64,000 nucleotides of DNA, taken from positions 186,001 to 250,000 of the forward strand of contig CAWIUN010000021.1 of assembly GCA_963839285.1 (NCBI GenBank), written 5' to 3'. Below are positions 1 through 9,730 of the stretch, one piece after another. How positions within the stretch are numbered: position 1 is the stretch's first letter; each line of letters starts with the position of its first letter. Both the position numbers and the translations under genes were made by a program. This DNA comes from DASSSQ01 sp963839285. Lineage in GTDB: Bacteria; Actinomycetota; Thermoleophilia; Gaiellales; Gaiellaceae. Under the pieces are notes generated by a model. It had not been told where the DNA came from and did not search any database. It saw nothing but the letters and a program-made list of their open reading frames with translations.

Positions 1-1313
1 TCAGCCGCGCCGGCAGGGCGAGCCCCGCGACCGGGACGGCGGGCCCGGCGGAGGACGTGCTGCCGACGACGCCGGTCTGCGCCGAGTTCGCGAAGCTGTC
101 GCCGCTCGCGTTGTGCGCCTTCACCTGGACGAAGAGCCGGTGGCCGCTGTCGACGTTCGTGACCGTGTAGGTCGCGGCGCCCGCGTTCTGGATCGGGGCG
201 CAGCTCTTGCCGTTCGCGTCGCAGCGCACCCACTGGTAGTAGATCGTCAGCTTGGTCGCCGACGCCCACGAGCCGGCGCTCGCGGTCAGCTTCTGGCCGA
301 TCTGGGCGGAGCCGGAGATGGTCGGCGGCTTGACCACGGCCGGCTTGCCCTGGACGAGCCCCGTCTGCTTCGAGACGGCCGTCGAGCTGCCCGCCACGTT
401 CGTCGCCGTCACGGCCGACCGGATCGTGTGGGCGACGTCCTCGCTGCGGACGTTGTAGGAGCTGCCGTCTGCGCCGCCGATCGTCTCGCAGTGGTTGCCC
501 TTGCTGTCGCAGCGCTGCCAGGCGTACTTGTACGCGAACGGCGCCGTGCCGTTCCAGCTGCCGGTGCTGGACTTCAGGGTCTGGTTGACCGCCGGCCGTG
601 CCGGTGAGCACCGGCGCCGCCTTGGCGGCGGGAGCCGACCCCTGCGCCGCGACGACCGCGCTCTGGGTGGAGAGGGCGCTGGCGGCGCCGGCCGAGTTGG
701 TCGCGGTCACGAGCACCCGCACGGTGTGCCCGACGTCGGCGCTCGACAGCGTGTAGGTCTGGCCGTTGGCGCCGCCGATCGCGGCGCAGGAGGCGCCGAC
801 GTTGTTGCAGCGGCTCCACTGGTAGGCGTAGGCGATCGGCTGCGTGCCGGTCCAGGTGCCCGCCGAGGCGGTCAGCGGCTGGGAGGCCCGCGCCGTGCCC
901 GAGATGGTCGGCGGCGAGCTGTTCGTCGGCGAGTTCGCGGCCGCGACCGGCGCCGTCTGGGCGGAGGTCTGCGTCGACGAGCCCGTCGAGTCGGTCGCCG
1001 TCACCTTGACCGCGATCGTCGAGCCGATGTCCGCGGCGGTGAGCACGTAGGTCTGCGCCGTCGCCCCCGAGATCGAGCCGCAACCGGGCGAGCAGCGCTG
1101 CCACGAGAAGGCGAACGTGATCGTGCCGCTGCCGCTCCAGGAGCCGCTCGAGGCGGTCAGCGCCTGCCCCTGCTGCGCGGTGCCGCTGATCGTCGGCGGC
1201 GTCGTGTTCGCCGGACCGCTGATTCGACTGACGCCGGCCTCGCCGACGGTCGTCCCGACCACGACGACGGCGAGCGCAGCCAGCGCGATCGTGAGCATTC
1301 GTGCCTTCCGCAT
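1..1313 (-). CDS. Secreted Ig-like repeat protein (partial, frameshifted)
   Basis: Extracellular protein made of tandem immunoglobulin-like modules of about 95 residues; probably structural or adhesive, but its ligand cannot be read from sequence. After a hydrophobic signal peptide (MRKARMLTIALAALAVVVVG), four modules are visible. Each has the pattern PPTISGTA, GQ-LTAS-GSW, (Y/F)-W-RC, a second Cys, TY-(L/V)--(A/S)D, VTATN. The paired Cys in every module (for example WSRCNNVGASC) suggests one disulfide per module. The start is supported by an AAGGAGG ribosome site just upstream. A +1 disruption lies near 590, in module three. No in-frame stop occurs before the left edge, so the C-terminus is missing. 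Confidence 0.75.
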   Translation of the reverse strand, partial: MRKARMLTIALAALAVVVVGTTVGEAGVSRISGPANTTPPTISGTAQQGQALTASSGSWSGSGTITFAFSWQRCSPGCGSISGATAQTYVLTAADIGSTIAVKVTATDSTGSSTQTSAQTAPVAAANSPTNSSPPTISGTARASQPLTASAGTWTGTQPIAYAYQWSRCNNVGASCAAIGGANGQTYTLSSADVGHTVRVLVTATNSAGAASALSTQSAVVAAQGSAPAAKAAPVLTGTAGGQPDPEVQHRQLERHGAVRVQVRLAALRQQGQPLRDDRRRRRQLLQRPQRGRRPHDPVGRDGDERGGQLDGRLEADGARPGQAGRGQAADHLRLRPDRPEADRERRLVGVGDQADDLLPVGALRRERQELRPDPERGRRDLHGHERRQRPPALRPGEGAQRERRQLRELGADRRRRQHVLRRARRPGRGARPAGAA

Positions 1314-1355
1314 CTTCCCCTCCTTGGCCGTTCCCCTGGGCGTACCTGAACCGAG

Positions 1356-1385
1356 CTTATAGAGCGGAATGCGATGCGACTCGAA
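1356..1385 (-). promoter_or_regulatory. Candidate promoter of the Ig-like repeat gene
   Basis: In an AT-richer gap the minus strand reads TTCGAG, an 18-base spacer, then TATAAG, about 40 bases before the start codon of the repeat protein. The fit to a sigma-70-type promoter is moderate and rests on sequence alone. Confidence 0.3.
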
Positions 1386-1435
1386 GATTTACGAGGACCG
1401 AAAGCGCACGGAACGGAACGCTTACAAATGCGCGT

Positions 1436-2422
1436 TCAAACATATAATCTCCGCGCGGAATCGCGGCCTCTCGGTGGGTGGGCGGGCCTCGCGAGCGCTA
1501 GAGGCCCGGCCGCGCGCGCGACCGCCCGCACGGCCTCCGCCGAGGCCTGCAGCCCGACGACCTCGTCCTCGGAGAGCGGCACGCTCGGCAGCGGCTCGAC
1601 GCCGTCGCGGCCGACGACGGCGGGCAGCGACAGGCAGACGTCGTCGATCCCGTAACGGTCGCGCAGGAGCGCGCTGACCGGCAGCACCGCACGCTCGTCG
1701 TCGAGGATCGCGCCGACGATCCGCGCCGCGGCGAGGCCGACCGCGTAGTTGGTCGCCCCCTTGCCGGCGATGATCCGCGCCGCCGCGCCCGTCACCTCGG
1801 CCGCGATCTCCGCCCGCGCGGCCTCGTCCAGCCCGGGCCAGTCGGCCACCGGGACCGCGCCGATCGTCGCGCTCGACCAGAGCGGCAGCTCGGTCTCGCC
1901 GTGCTCGCCGGCGATCGTCGCGTGGACGCTCTGGACGCCGACGTCGCAGCGGCGGGCGAGCAGGAAGCGCAGCCGGGAGCTGTCGAGCACCGTGCCCGAG
2001 CCGAACACCCGCGACGGCGGCAGCCCCGAGAACCTGAGCGCCGCGTAGGTGACGACGTCGACCGGGTTCGTGACGAGCAGCAGGATCGCGTGCGGCGCGA
2101 CCTCGACCAGGCGCGGCACGAGCCGGCGGCAGAGGTCGATGTTCGCCTCGGCGAGGTCGCTGCGCGACTGCCCGGGACGCTGCTTGGCCCCGGCGGTGAC
2201 GACGACGACGTCGGCGCCGCCGCAGACGGCGACGTCGGCGCCGCCGACCACGTCCGCCGGCGGCACGAACTGGAGCCCGTGCCGGAGGTCGAGCGCCTCG
2301 GCCCGGACACGCGGCTCGTCGATGTCGTAGAGCGCCAGCTCGCGGGCGATCCCGCGCAGGAGGCAGGCGTACGCGATCGTCGTCCCGACCGCGCCCGCGC
2401 CGACGATCGCCACCTTGGCCAT
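1436..2422 (-). CDS. ldh: L-lactate dehydrogenase
   Basis: NAD-dependent interconversion of pyruvate and L-lactate in the cytosol. The N-terminus has the Rossmann motif VGAGAVGTTIAY. The substrate loop AGAKQRPGQSR carries Gln at the specificity position, where malate dehydrogenases have Arg. NPVDVVTY and the catalytic-His segment IAGEHGETE are present. The family usually ends near ARAAGL. Here the frame runs 22 residues longer, while a +1 step near 1505 would give ...AAGL and a TAG at 1498-1500, so the tail is probably an artefact and the true gene 1498-2422. Malate dehydrogenase is the main alternative and less likely. Confidence 0.82.
   Translation of the reverse strand: MAKVAIVGAGAVGTTIAYACLLRGIARELALYDIDEPRVRAEALDLRHGLQFVPPADVVGGADVAVCGGADVVVVTAGAKQRPGQSRSDLAEANIDLCRRLVPRLVEVAPHAILLLVTNPVDVVTYAALRFSGLPPSRVFGSGTVLDSSRLRFLLARRCDVGVQSVHATIAGEHGETELPLWSSATIGAVPVADWPGLDEAARAEIAAEVTGAAARIIAGKGATNYAVGLAAARIVGAILDDERAVLPVSALLRDRYGIDDVCLSLPAVVGRDGVEPLPSVPLSEDEVVGLQASAEAVRAVARAAGPLALARPAHPPRGRDSARRLYV
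1451..1466 (-). terminator. Weak hairpin after lactate dehydrogenase
   Basis: On the minus strand CCGCG-ATTCCG-CGCGG forms a 5-bp stem followed by an AT-rich run (ATTATATGTTT). It sits just beyond the family-like stop at 1498, which supports that stop as the real gene end. The stem is short, so confidence is low. Confidence 0.3.
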
Positions 2423-2432
2423 CGACCGGACG

Positions 2433-2861
2433 CTAACGGGCGGGAGCGGGCTCCGCCTGCACGAAGGCGCGCGCGACCGCCGCGAGCGTCAGCAGCGCCA
2501 GGATCACGTCGCTCGTCAGGCACCAGCTGCACCAGGCGTCGAGGATCCAGCCCTGGACGTAGACGAGCCAGAGCGAGAAGGCGAGCCCGCCGAGCGCGAG
2601 CAGCGCGCCGAGGAGCGCCGCGGCGGTCGCCCGGGGAAGCGCGGTCGCGCCGATCGCCACGTAGCCGGCGAGGCCGAGCACCGCGACCGGCAGCGGCCCG
2701 AGCTCCGCGTAGCTCGACCGCTGCACCTTCTCGCAGCTCGAGCCGCCGAAGCAGAGCAGTCCCTGCGGCTGGTAGTGCACCCAGGTCAGGTACGCCGCGA
2801 CGCCTGCCCCGGCGAGCGCGAGCACGCCGATCGCCGTCCGCAGCGCGCCGGCGCCGCTCAC
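2433..2861 (-). CDS. Vitamin K epoxide reductase (VKOR) family membrane protein
   Basis: Integral membrane oxidase that reoxidises a DsbA-type partner and passes electrons to quinone, supporting disulfide formation outside the cytoplasm. At 142 residues with about four membrane segments it has normal bacterial VKOR size. Two Cys pairs are visible: the loop pair CFGGSSC (about residue 38) and the CxxC motif CSWC (about residue 115). The GTG start overlaps the stop of the upstream thioredoxin-fold gene as GTGA, so the two are translationally coupled and very likely partners. Confidence 0.85.
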   Translation of the reverse strand: MSGAGALRTAIGVLALAGAGVAAYLTWVHYQPQGLLCFGGSSCEKVQRSSYAELGPLPVAVLGLAGYVAIGATALPRATAAALLGALLALGGLAFSLWLVYVQGWILDAWCSWCLTSDVILALLTLAAVARAFVQAEPAPAR

Positions 2862-3548
2862 CCGAGCAGCGGGTCGATCGCCTGCCGGAAGGCGTCGAGG
2901 TCGAGCGCCGTCAGCTGCAGCTGCTGCCCGTCGAAGACGAAGGTCGGGGTGCCCTGGACGCCCGCGTCGACGGCGGCCGCGTTCGCCTCCGCGATCAGCG
3001 CGTTCGTCCGCTTCGCGTCCCAGTCGGACTTCCACTGCTCGACGTCGAGGCCGGGGATGCCCGCGCCGACGTCCGTCAGGAGCTGCTCGGTCACCCAGCC
3101 CTGGTTCTCGGCGCCCTGGCGCGCGTAGACCCGCTCGGCCACGTCCCAGAGCCGGTCCTGCTGCGCCGCGGCGTCGATCGCCTTCAGCGCGGTCAGCGAC
3201 TCGGGCCCGATGAACGCGAGCCCGTGCCAGACGAGCTTCACCTTGCCGGTCTTGACGTACTGCTCGACGATGCCCGGGATCAGCTGCGCGGCGGCGTCGG
3301 CGCAGTAGGGGCACTGCGGGTCGCCGTACTCGTAGAGGGCGGGCGCGCTCGGGTCGCCGAGCGTGATCCCCTGCTGCGGGCACGCCGACGAGGAAGGCGG
3401 GCCGCGAGGCCGGGCCGGAGCTCGTCGTGGCTGCTCCGCCCGAGCCCGTGCTGCCGCCGCTCGTGGCGACGACGACGCCGACGACGACCGCCGCGACGGC
3501 GACGATGCCCGCGAGGGCGATGGCGAGAGTGCGACGGGAGATGGTCAT
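2858..3548 (-). CDS. Membrane-anchored DsbA-like thioredoxin-fold oxidase (frameshifted)
   Basis: Thiol oxidase acting outside the cell membrane, the expected substrate-facing partner of the adjacent VKOR protein. An N-terminal anchor (AGIVAVAAVVVGVVVA) is followed by a Ser/Gly/Thr linker, the active-site CPYC at about residue 88, and the cis-proline segment GTPTFVF near the C-terminus. Reconstructed length is 229 residues. A +1 disruption near 3375-3386 separates the anchor (ending FLVG) from the catalytic domain (starting CPQQGITLG). The ATG start precedes the anchor. DsbA, DsbG and MSMEG-type oxidases cannot be separated from sequence alone. Confidence 0.8.
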
Positions 3549-3663
3549 GGCGCGAACCGTGCCGGGGCGGTCGTGACGCCGCATCCGCGCGCGTCCGCTC
3601 TGCCGTGCGGCTTTTCCGCAGGCTAGCGAACCCCGGCCGGACGGCGCGCTAGGCTCCCGGCCG

Positions 3664-5228
3664 ATGGCGCTCCTGGAGTCCCAGGTCGACCGCGGCGGCG
3701 AGGAGTTCGCCCGGCGGCGCAGCCGGATGGAGGCGCTCGTCGCCGAGCTGCGCGAGCGGACGGCTCTCGTCGCGGCCGGCGGGGGCGAGCGCGCGCTCGA
3801 GCGGCACCGCTCGCGCGGCAAGCTGCCGGCGCGCGAGCGGATCGACCGGCTCGTCGACCCGGGCTCCGCGTTCCTGGAGCTGAACGCGCTCGCCGCCTGG
3901 GACTGCTACGACGGCCAGGCCCCGTCCGCGGGGATCGTCACCGGGATCGGCGCCGTCGAGGGACTCCCCTGCGTCGTCGTCGCCAACGACGCCACGGTCA
4001 AGGGCGGCTCCTACTTCCCGCTCACCGTCAAGAAGCACCTGCGCGCGCAGGAGGTGGCGCTCGAGAACCGGCTCCCGTGCCTCTACCTGGTCGACTCCGG
4101 CGGCGCCTACCTGCCGCTCCAGGCCGAGGTCTTCCCGGACCGCGAGCACTTCGGCCGGATCTTCTACAACCAGGCGCGCATGTCGGCGCTCGGCATCCCG
4201 CAGGTCGCGGCGGTGATGGGGTCGTGCACCGCCGGCGGCGCCTACGTCCCGGCGATGAGCGACGAGACCGTGATCGTCCGCGGCACCGGCACGATCTTCA
4301 TCGGCGGCCCGCCGCTCGTGAAGGCCGCGACCGGCCAGGACGTGTCCGCGGAGGAGCTCGGCGGCGCCGACGTGCACGCGCGGCGGTCGGGGGTCGCCGA
4401 CCACTACGCGACCTCGGACGAGCACGCGCTCGCGATCGTGCGCCAGATCGTGCGCGGGCTCGGCATGACCGCGCCGGCCTCGCCGCCGTGGACGACCGCC
4501 GAGCCGGAGCCGCCCGTCGCCGACCCGGCCGACCTCTACGGGCTCGTCCCCGACGACCACCGCTCCCCGCTCGAGGCGCGCGAGGTGGTCGCGCGGCTCG
4601 TCGACGGCTCCCGCTTCGACGAGTTCAAGCGCTCTACGGCGAGACGCTCGTCTGCGGCTGGGCGCGGATCGAGGGCCACCCGGTCGGGATCCTCGCCTCG
4701 AACGGCGTCCTCTTCGCCGAGTCGGCGCAGAAGGGCGCCCACTTCGTCGAGCTCGCCTGCAAGCGCAAGGTGCCGCTCGTCTTCCTGCAGAACATCACCG
4801 GCTTCATGGTCGGCGCCGAGTACGAGGCCGGCGGGATCGCACGCGACGGCGCCAAGCTCGTGACCGCGGTCGCCTGCGCCGAGGTGCCGAAGTTCACGGT
4901 CGTGATCGGCGGCTCGTTCGGCGCCGGCAACTACGGCATGTGCGGCCGCGCCTACTCGCCGCGGCAGCTCTGGATGTGGCCGAACGCCCGCATCTCGGTC
5001 ATGGGCGGCGAGCAGGCCGCGACGGTGCTGACGATGGTCGGCGACGCCGACCCCGACGAGATCCGCGCGAAGTACGAGGCCGAGGGCAACCCGTACTACT
5101 CGACGGCGCGGCTGTGGGACGACGGCGTCATCGACCCGCTCGACACCCGCCGCGTGCTCGCGCTCGGCCTCGCCGCGGCGGCCGGGGCGCCGGTGCCGGA
5201 GACGACCTTCGGCGTCTTCCGGATGTAG
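3664..5228 (+). CDS. mccB: Methylcrotonyl-CoA carboxylase beta subunit (frameshifted)
   Basis: Carboxyltransferase subunit of a biotin-dependent acyl-CoA carboxylase, transferring CO2 from carboxybiotin to 3-methylcrotonyl-CoA in leucine breakdown. Diagnostic segments for this subfamily are VFPDREHFGRIFYNQA, MGSCTAGGAYVPAMSDE, FIGGPPLVKAATG, LQNITGFMVG and GAGNYGMCGRAYSPR. Reconstructed length is 521 residues. One base is missing near 4632, where DEFK should run into ALYGETLV. The biotin carboxylase at 20711 is the obvious alpha partner although it is 15 kb away. Propionyl-CoA carboxylase beta is the alternative, but these motifs favour the methylcrotonyl enzyme. Confidence 0.85.
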
Positions 5229-5268
5229 CGGCTCTGTTCGGCGCGGCGCGATCCTCTAGCCTCGGGCG

Positions 5269-8266
5269 ATGATCTGCGCGAGCTGCGGCCGCGAGAGCGC
5301 CGCCGCCTTCAAGTTCTGCCCCGAGTGCGGAGCGGCGGCGGCCGCGCCGATGCCGACGCGCGAGCAGCGGAAGGTCGTCAGCGTGCTCTTCTGCGACGTG
5401 ACCGGCTCGACCGCGCTCGGCGAGCGCCTCGACCCCGAGACGCTGCGGGCGCTGCTCGCCCGCTACTTCGAGCGGATGAAGGCGATCGTCGAGTCGCACG
5501 GCGGCACGGTCGAGAAGTTCATCGGCGACGCGGTGATGGCGGTCTTCGGCGTGCCGGTGCTGCACGAGGACGACGCGCTGCGCGCCTGCCGCGCCGCGGT
5601 CGAGATGCGCGACGCGCTGCCGGAGCTCGGGATCGCCGGGCGGATCGGGATCGCGACGGGCGAGGTCGTGACCGGGACGGAGGAGCGGCTCGCGACCGGC
5701 GACGCGGTCAACGTCGCGGCGCGCCTCGAGCAGGCGGCGGCGCCCGGCGAGGTGCTGATCGGCGCCCGAGACGCTGCAGCTCGTCCGCGAGGCGGTCGAG
5801 GTCGAGCCGGTCGAGCCGCTCGCGCTCAAGGGCAAGGCCGAGCCGGTGCCGGCCTACCGGCTGCACGCGGTCGCGGGCGCGGCCGAGCGCAGCCACGCCT
5901 CGCCGATGGTCGGGCGCGAGCGGCAGCAGCGGCTGCTCGCCGAGGCCTTCGCGAGCGTCCGCGACGACCGCTCCTGCCACCTGTTCACGATCCTCGGCGC
6001 CGCCGGCGTCGGCAAGTCGCGGCTCGCGGCCGAGTTCCTCACCGGCGTCGAGGCGCGGGTCGTCCGCGGCCACTGCCTCTCCTACGGCGACGGGATCGCC
6101 TACTGGCCCGTGGTCGAGGTGCTGAAGAGCCTCGGGACGCGGCCCGAGGACGAGCGCGCGGCCGCCGTGATCGAGGCGCTGCTCGGCGTCGAGCGACGGC
6201 GACCGCGAGCCCGCCGGAGATCGCCTGGGCGGTGCGGAAGACGCTCGAGCAGGTCGCGCAGGAGGCGCCGCTCGTCGTCGTCTGGGACGACCTCCACTGG
6301 GCCGACCGAGACCTTCCTCGACCTGATCGAGCACGTCGCCGACCTCTCGCGCGACGCGCCGATCCTGCTCCTCTGCATGGCGCGCCCCGAGCTCCTCGAC
6401 CGCCGCTCCGGCTGGGCGGGCGGGAAGCTGAACGCGACGACGGTGCTGCTCGAGCCGCTCTCGGCCGCCGAGACCGAGCAGCTGATCGACGAGCTCGGCG
6501 ACGTCGACCCGGAGCTGCGCGCCCGGATCCGCGACGCCGCCGAGGGCAACCCGCTCTTCGTCGAGGAGATGCTCGCGCTCGCGGCCGAGTCCGGCGGCGA
6601 CGTCGTCGTGCCGCCGTCGATCCAGGCGCTGCTCGCGGCGCGGCTCGACCAGCTCGACCGCCCCGAGCGCGAGGTGCTCGAGCGCGGCGCGGTCGAGGGG
6701 AAGCTCTTCCACCGGAGCGCGGTCGAGGCGCTCTCCGACGGCGCGCCGGAGGTGCCGCTGCGGCTCGTCGCGCTCGTCCGCAAGGAGCTCCTCCGCCCCG
6801 ACCGCGCGCAGCTCCCCGGCGACGACGCCTTCCGCTTCCGCCACCTGCTGATCCGCGACGCCGCCTACGACGCGCTGCCGAAGGCGGTGCGCGCCGACCT
6901 GCACCTGCGCTTCGCCGACTGGCTCGAGGCGCACGGGCGGCGAGCTCGTCGAGCAGGACGAGATCCTCGGCTACCACCTGGAGCAGGCGCTACCGCTACC
7001 GGCTCGAGCTGGGCGAGGACGACCGCGAGGTCGCGGCGGCGGCGCGCGAGCGGCTGCTGACGGCGGCGCGGCGCGCGTTCCGGCTGCAGAGCGCCGCGAT
7101 CGCGCTCTCGCTGCTCGAGCGCGCCGGCGCGCTCGGCGCCGAGCGGGCTCGAGTTCGAGCTCGACCGGCTCGAGGCGCTGCTTCGTCACGGGGCAGGGAG
7201 AGCGCGCCTGCGACGAGGCCGCGCGCCTCGCCGAGGAGGCGGACGAGCGCGTCGTCCGGCTCTGCGCGCGGATCCGCGGCGCGACCTACGCGGCCTTCTT
7301 CCGCCCGGGCGAGGGACTGGCCGACGCTCGAGTCGGCCCTCGCCGACGCGGCGCCGGAGCTCGAGGCGCGCGGCGACGACCTGGCGCTGTACGTGCTCTG
7401 GTCCGGGCGGGCGGCCCACGACCACGCCCGGCTCGCCTTCGACGACCAGCGGGTGGCGGCTGCGACCGCGCGATGGAGCACGCGCTGCGGCTCGCCTCGC
7501 CGCACCATGCGCACCAGCTGCTTCCCCACCGCGGCGGCAGCCGCGCCCACGGGAGCACGCCCTGGCCGGAGGTGCTCTCGTGGATCGACGAGCAGGAGCG
7601 GCTCGGCTGGACGCACACGGCGTTCCAGAGCCACCGCGCGAGCGCGCACGCGGCCATGGGGCGATTCGACGAGGCCGAGCGGCTCTTCGACGAGGTGGTC
7701 ACGGGCCTGCGCGAGCGCGGCGCCGTGCTGCACCACGCGATGCTGACCGCGCACCTCGGCATCGCCGTCTTCGAGGCCGCCGGCGACCTCGAGCGCGCCG
7801 AGGCGCTCGGCCGCGAGGGGTGCCGGATGCTGGAGGAGCTCGGCGAGCGAGAGCTGGCTCTCGACCGCGTGCACGATGCTCGCCGACGTGCTCTTCGCGC
7901 GCGGCGCCGTCGACGAGGCGGAGGCAGTGGGCGCTCCGCGGCAGCGAGCTCGGCGCGCAGGACGACGTGACGACGCAGGCGCAGGCGCTCGCGGTGCGCG
8001 CACGCGTCCAGGCGCACCGGGGCGAGCACGACGAGGCGCAGCGGCTGGCGCGCGAGGCCGTCTCGTCGCTTCGCGAGACGCAGTCCGTCGAGCTGCAGGC
8101 GCTGGCGCTGACCGCACTCGGCGACGTGCTCGCGGCGGCCGGCGGCCCCGACGACGCGGCCGTTGCGGCCTACGAGGAGGCCGCCGCCCTGCTCGAGCGC
8201 AAGCAGAGCCTCGTCCGGCTCGCCGCCGTCCGGGCGCGGCTCGCCGACCTCCGGGCACCGGTCTGA
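5269..8266 (+). CDS. Zinc ribbon / class III nucleotidyl cyclase / ATPase-TPR regulator (many frameshifts)
   Basis: Large signalling protein, 996 residues when joined. Order: zinc ribbon (CASC...CPEC, residues 3-24); class III cyclase domain with FCDVTGSTALGERL and KFIGDAVMAVFG (about 38-200); AAA/STAND ATPase with Walker A GAAGVGKSR and Walker B-like VVVWDDLHWAD (about 220-480); then a long helical TPR-like region. It probably makes cAMP or cGMP in response to an unknown input. Eleven frame changes occur, at about 5766, 6194, 6306, 6940, 6989, 7147, 7183, 7326, 7470, 7874 and 7922; nine are +1 and two -1, and together they restore one frame. No nonsense codon is needed to explain the breaks, which argues against decay. 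Confidence 0.75.
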
Positions 8267-8290
8267 GCCGACGAGGTAGAACTGCGGGAG

Positions 8291-8648
8291 ATGGGCTACA
8301 GCGTCGTCAACGTCGACGAGATCGAGGGCGCCGGCCCGGGCGGGCCGTCCGGTTCGTGCGCCGGCGAGCTCGGCGTCGAGGCGTTCGGGATCAACTGGTT
8401 CGAGCTGCCGGCGAACGCGGAAGGGCGCGAGCACGACGAGCGGGACTCGGGCCAGGAGGAGGTGAACGTGATCGTGCGCGGCAGCGGCGTCTACGAGATC
8501 GACGGCGAGTCGGTCGAGGTCGCGCGAGGGCACGTTCGTCCGCTTCGACCCCGACACGACCCGCAAGCTCGTCGCCGGGCCGGACGGGATCACGATGCTG
8601 GCGATCGGCGCCCGACGCGGCAGCTACGAGCCGCGCGGCCCCTTCTAG
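8291..8648 (+). CDS. Small cupin-domain protein (frameshifted)
   Basis: A 118-residue single-domain cupin. The beta-barrel core is seen in QEEVNVIVRGSGVYEIDGE followed by GTFVRFDPDTTRKLVAGP, a typical cupin motif 1/motif 2 arrangement, with candidate metal ligands HDERDSGQEE. The function is unknown; such proteins may bind metals or small ligands. A +1 disruption near 8525 falls between SVEVA and EGTFVRF. It begins 25 bases after the cyclase stop and may belong to the same transcript. Confidence 0.65.
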
Positions 8649-8671
8649 CCCCCGCGGGATATCGTCCTCCC

Positions 8672-8948
8672 GTGATCGTCCGGATCCTGCTCTGGAGCCT
8701 CGCCGAGGCGGCCGTCTCGCTCGAGGAGGTCCGCGACGCGCTCGACGAGCAGCCGCCCGAGGCGCCCGGGCGGCGCTTCGGCGCCTGGATGTCGGACGAG
8801 TCGTCGGAGCGCTTCGGCGAGGTCTCGGTCTGGGACTCGCTCGAGGACTCGGACGCTCGCCGGCCCGGGGCCGCTGCGCGAGCTGATCGGCCGCGATCCC
8901 GACCTCTGGGAGCAGTTCGACCTCGACGCCTGGACCGGCCGCGTATGA
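8672..8948 (+). CDS. Conserved-looking hypothetical protein (frameshifted)
   Basis: Not recognised. A 91-residue acidic protein starting GTG (VIVRILLWSLAEAAVSLEE) with an amphipathic first half and a Trp-containing tail (DLWEQFDLDAWTGRV). A +1 disruption near 8854 joins DSLEDSD to LAGPGPLRELIG. Its TGA overlaps the ATG of the following enoyl-CoA hydratase as ATGA, so the two are coupled and probably work in the same process. The opening resembles small alpha/beta-barrel monooxygenase-like proteins only superficially, so I give no function. Confidence 0.5.
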
Positions 8949-9700
8949 GCGCGCTGCGCGTCGAGCGCGACGGCCCGTGGCTGCGGGTGACGATGGCGCG
9001 GCCGGAGCGGCGGAACGCGTTCGACGCGGCGCTGATCGCGGAGCTGACCGACGCCTTCGCCGACGTCGGCGACGCGCGCGCGGTCGTCCTCGCCGGCGAG
9101 GGGCCGAGCTTCTCCGCCGGCGCCGACGTCGACTGGATGCGCTCCTCGGTCGAGCTCTCCTACGAGGAGAACGTCGAGGACGCGCTGCGCCTGCACCGGC
9201 TGCTCGAGACGATCGACTCCTGCCCCGCGCCGGTGGTCGCCCGCGTCCAGGGCCACGCGCTCGGCGGCGGCTGCGGCCTCGTCGCCTGCGCCGACGTCGT
9301 CATCGCCGCCGACGACGCGGAGTTCGGCTTCTCGGAGACGAAGCTCGGGATCGTGCCGGCGGTGATCTCGCCGTTCGCGCTCGCGAAGATCGGCCCCGGC
9401 CCCGCGCGCCGCTTCTTCCTGACCGGCGAGCGCTTCGACGCCTGGACGGCGCTCTGGATGGGCCTCGTCCAGGAGGTGACGATCGACCTCGACCGCGCCG
9501 TCGAGGACGTCCTCGCCGAGCTCGGCACCGCCGGCCCCGAGGCGACGCGGGCGGCGAAGCAGCTCGCGCGGCGCGTCCACGCTCCCGGGGAGACGGCGAG
9601 GCTGATCGCCGAGCGGCGCACGAGCGCCGAGGGCCAGGAGGGGCTGCGCGCGTTCCTCGAGAAGCGCCCGGCCGCCTGGCGGCTCGGTCTAGCGCGTTAA
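8945..9700 (+). CDS. Enoyl-CoA hydratase/isomerase family protein (methylglutaconyl-CoA hydratase-like)
   Basis: Crotonase-fold enzyme of 251 residues with the oxyanion-hole segments FSAGADVDWM (about residue 58) and GHALGGGCGLVACADV (about 103), and the second catalytic region FGFSETKLGIVPAVISP (about 126). The LGIVPAVISP form is close to that of methylglutaconyl-CoA hydratases of leucine degradation, which fits the carboxylase beta gene 3.7 kb upstream. General beta-oxidation enoyl-CoA hydratase remains possible. The frame is intact, and the ATG overlaps the previous stop. Confidence 0.75.
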   Translation: MSALRVERDGPWLRVTMARPERRNAFDAALIAELTDAFADVGDARAVVLAGEGPSFSAGADVDWMRSSVELSYEENVEDALRLHRLLETIDSCPAPVVARVQGHALGGGCGLVACADVVIAADDAEFGFSETKLGIVPAVISPFALAKIGPGPARRFFLTGERFDAWTALWMGLVQEVTIDLDRAVEDVLAELGTAGPEATRAAKQLARRVHAPGETARLIAERRTSAEGQEGLRAFLEKRPAAWRLGLAR

Positions 9701-9705
9701 CGCGC
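9692..9705. repeat. 14-bp perfect palindrome over the hydratase stop codon
   Basis: GCGCGTTAACGCGC is a perfect palindrome. Its centre TTAA includes the TAA stop (9698-9700) of the enoyl-CoA hydratase. It could be a protein-binding site or part of a termination structure; nothing else marks it. Confidence 0.5.
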
Positions 9706-9730
9706 GCTCAACCTCGCTCTCATGCCGCTC

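Noticed and set aside
495..1349. Long plus-strand Arg-rich open frame
   Set aside because: Antisense shadow of the Ig-like repeat gene; composition is pure Arg/Ala/Gly/Pro without any domain, as expected from GC-rich antisense frames.
5269..8266. Treating the cyclase gene as a decayed pseudogene
   Set aside because: Eleven indels without accompanying nonsense codons or loss of codon bias is not how decay usually looks; sequence error is more likely.
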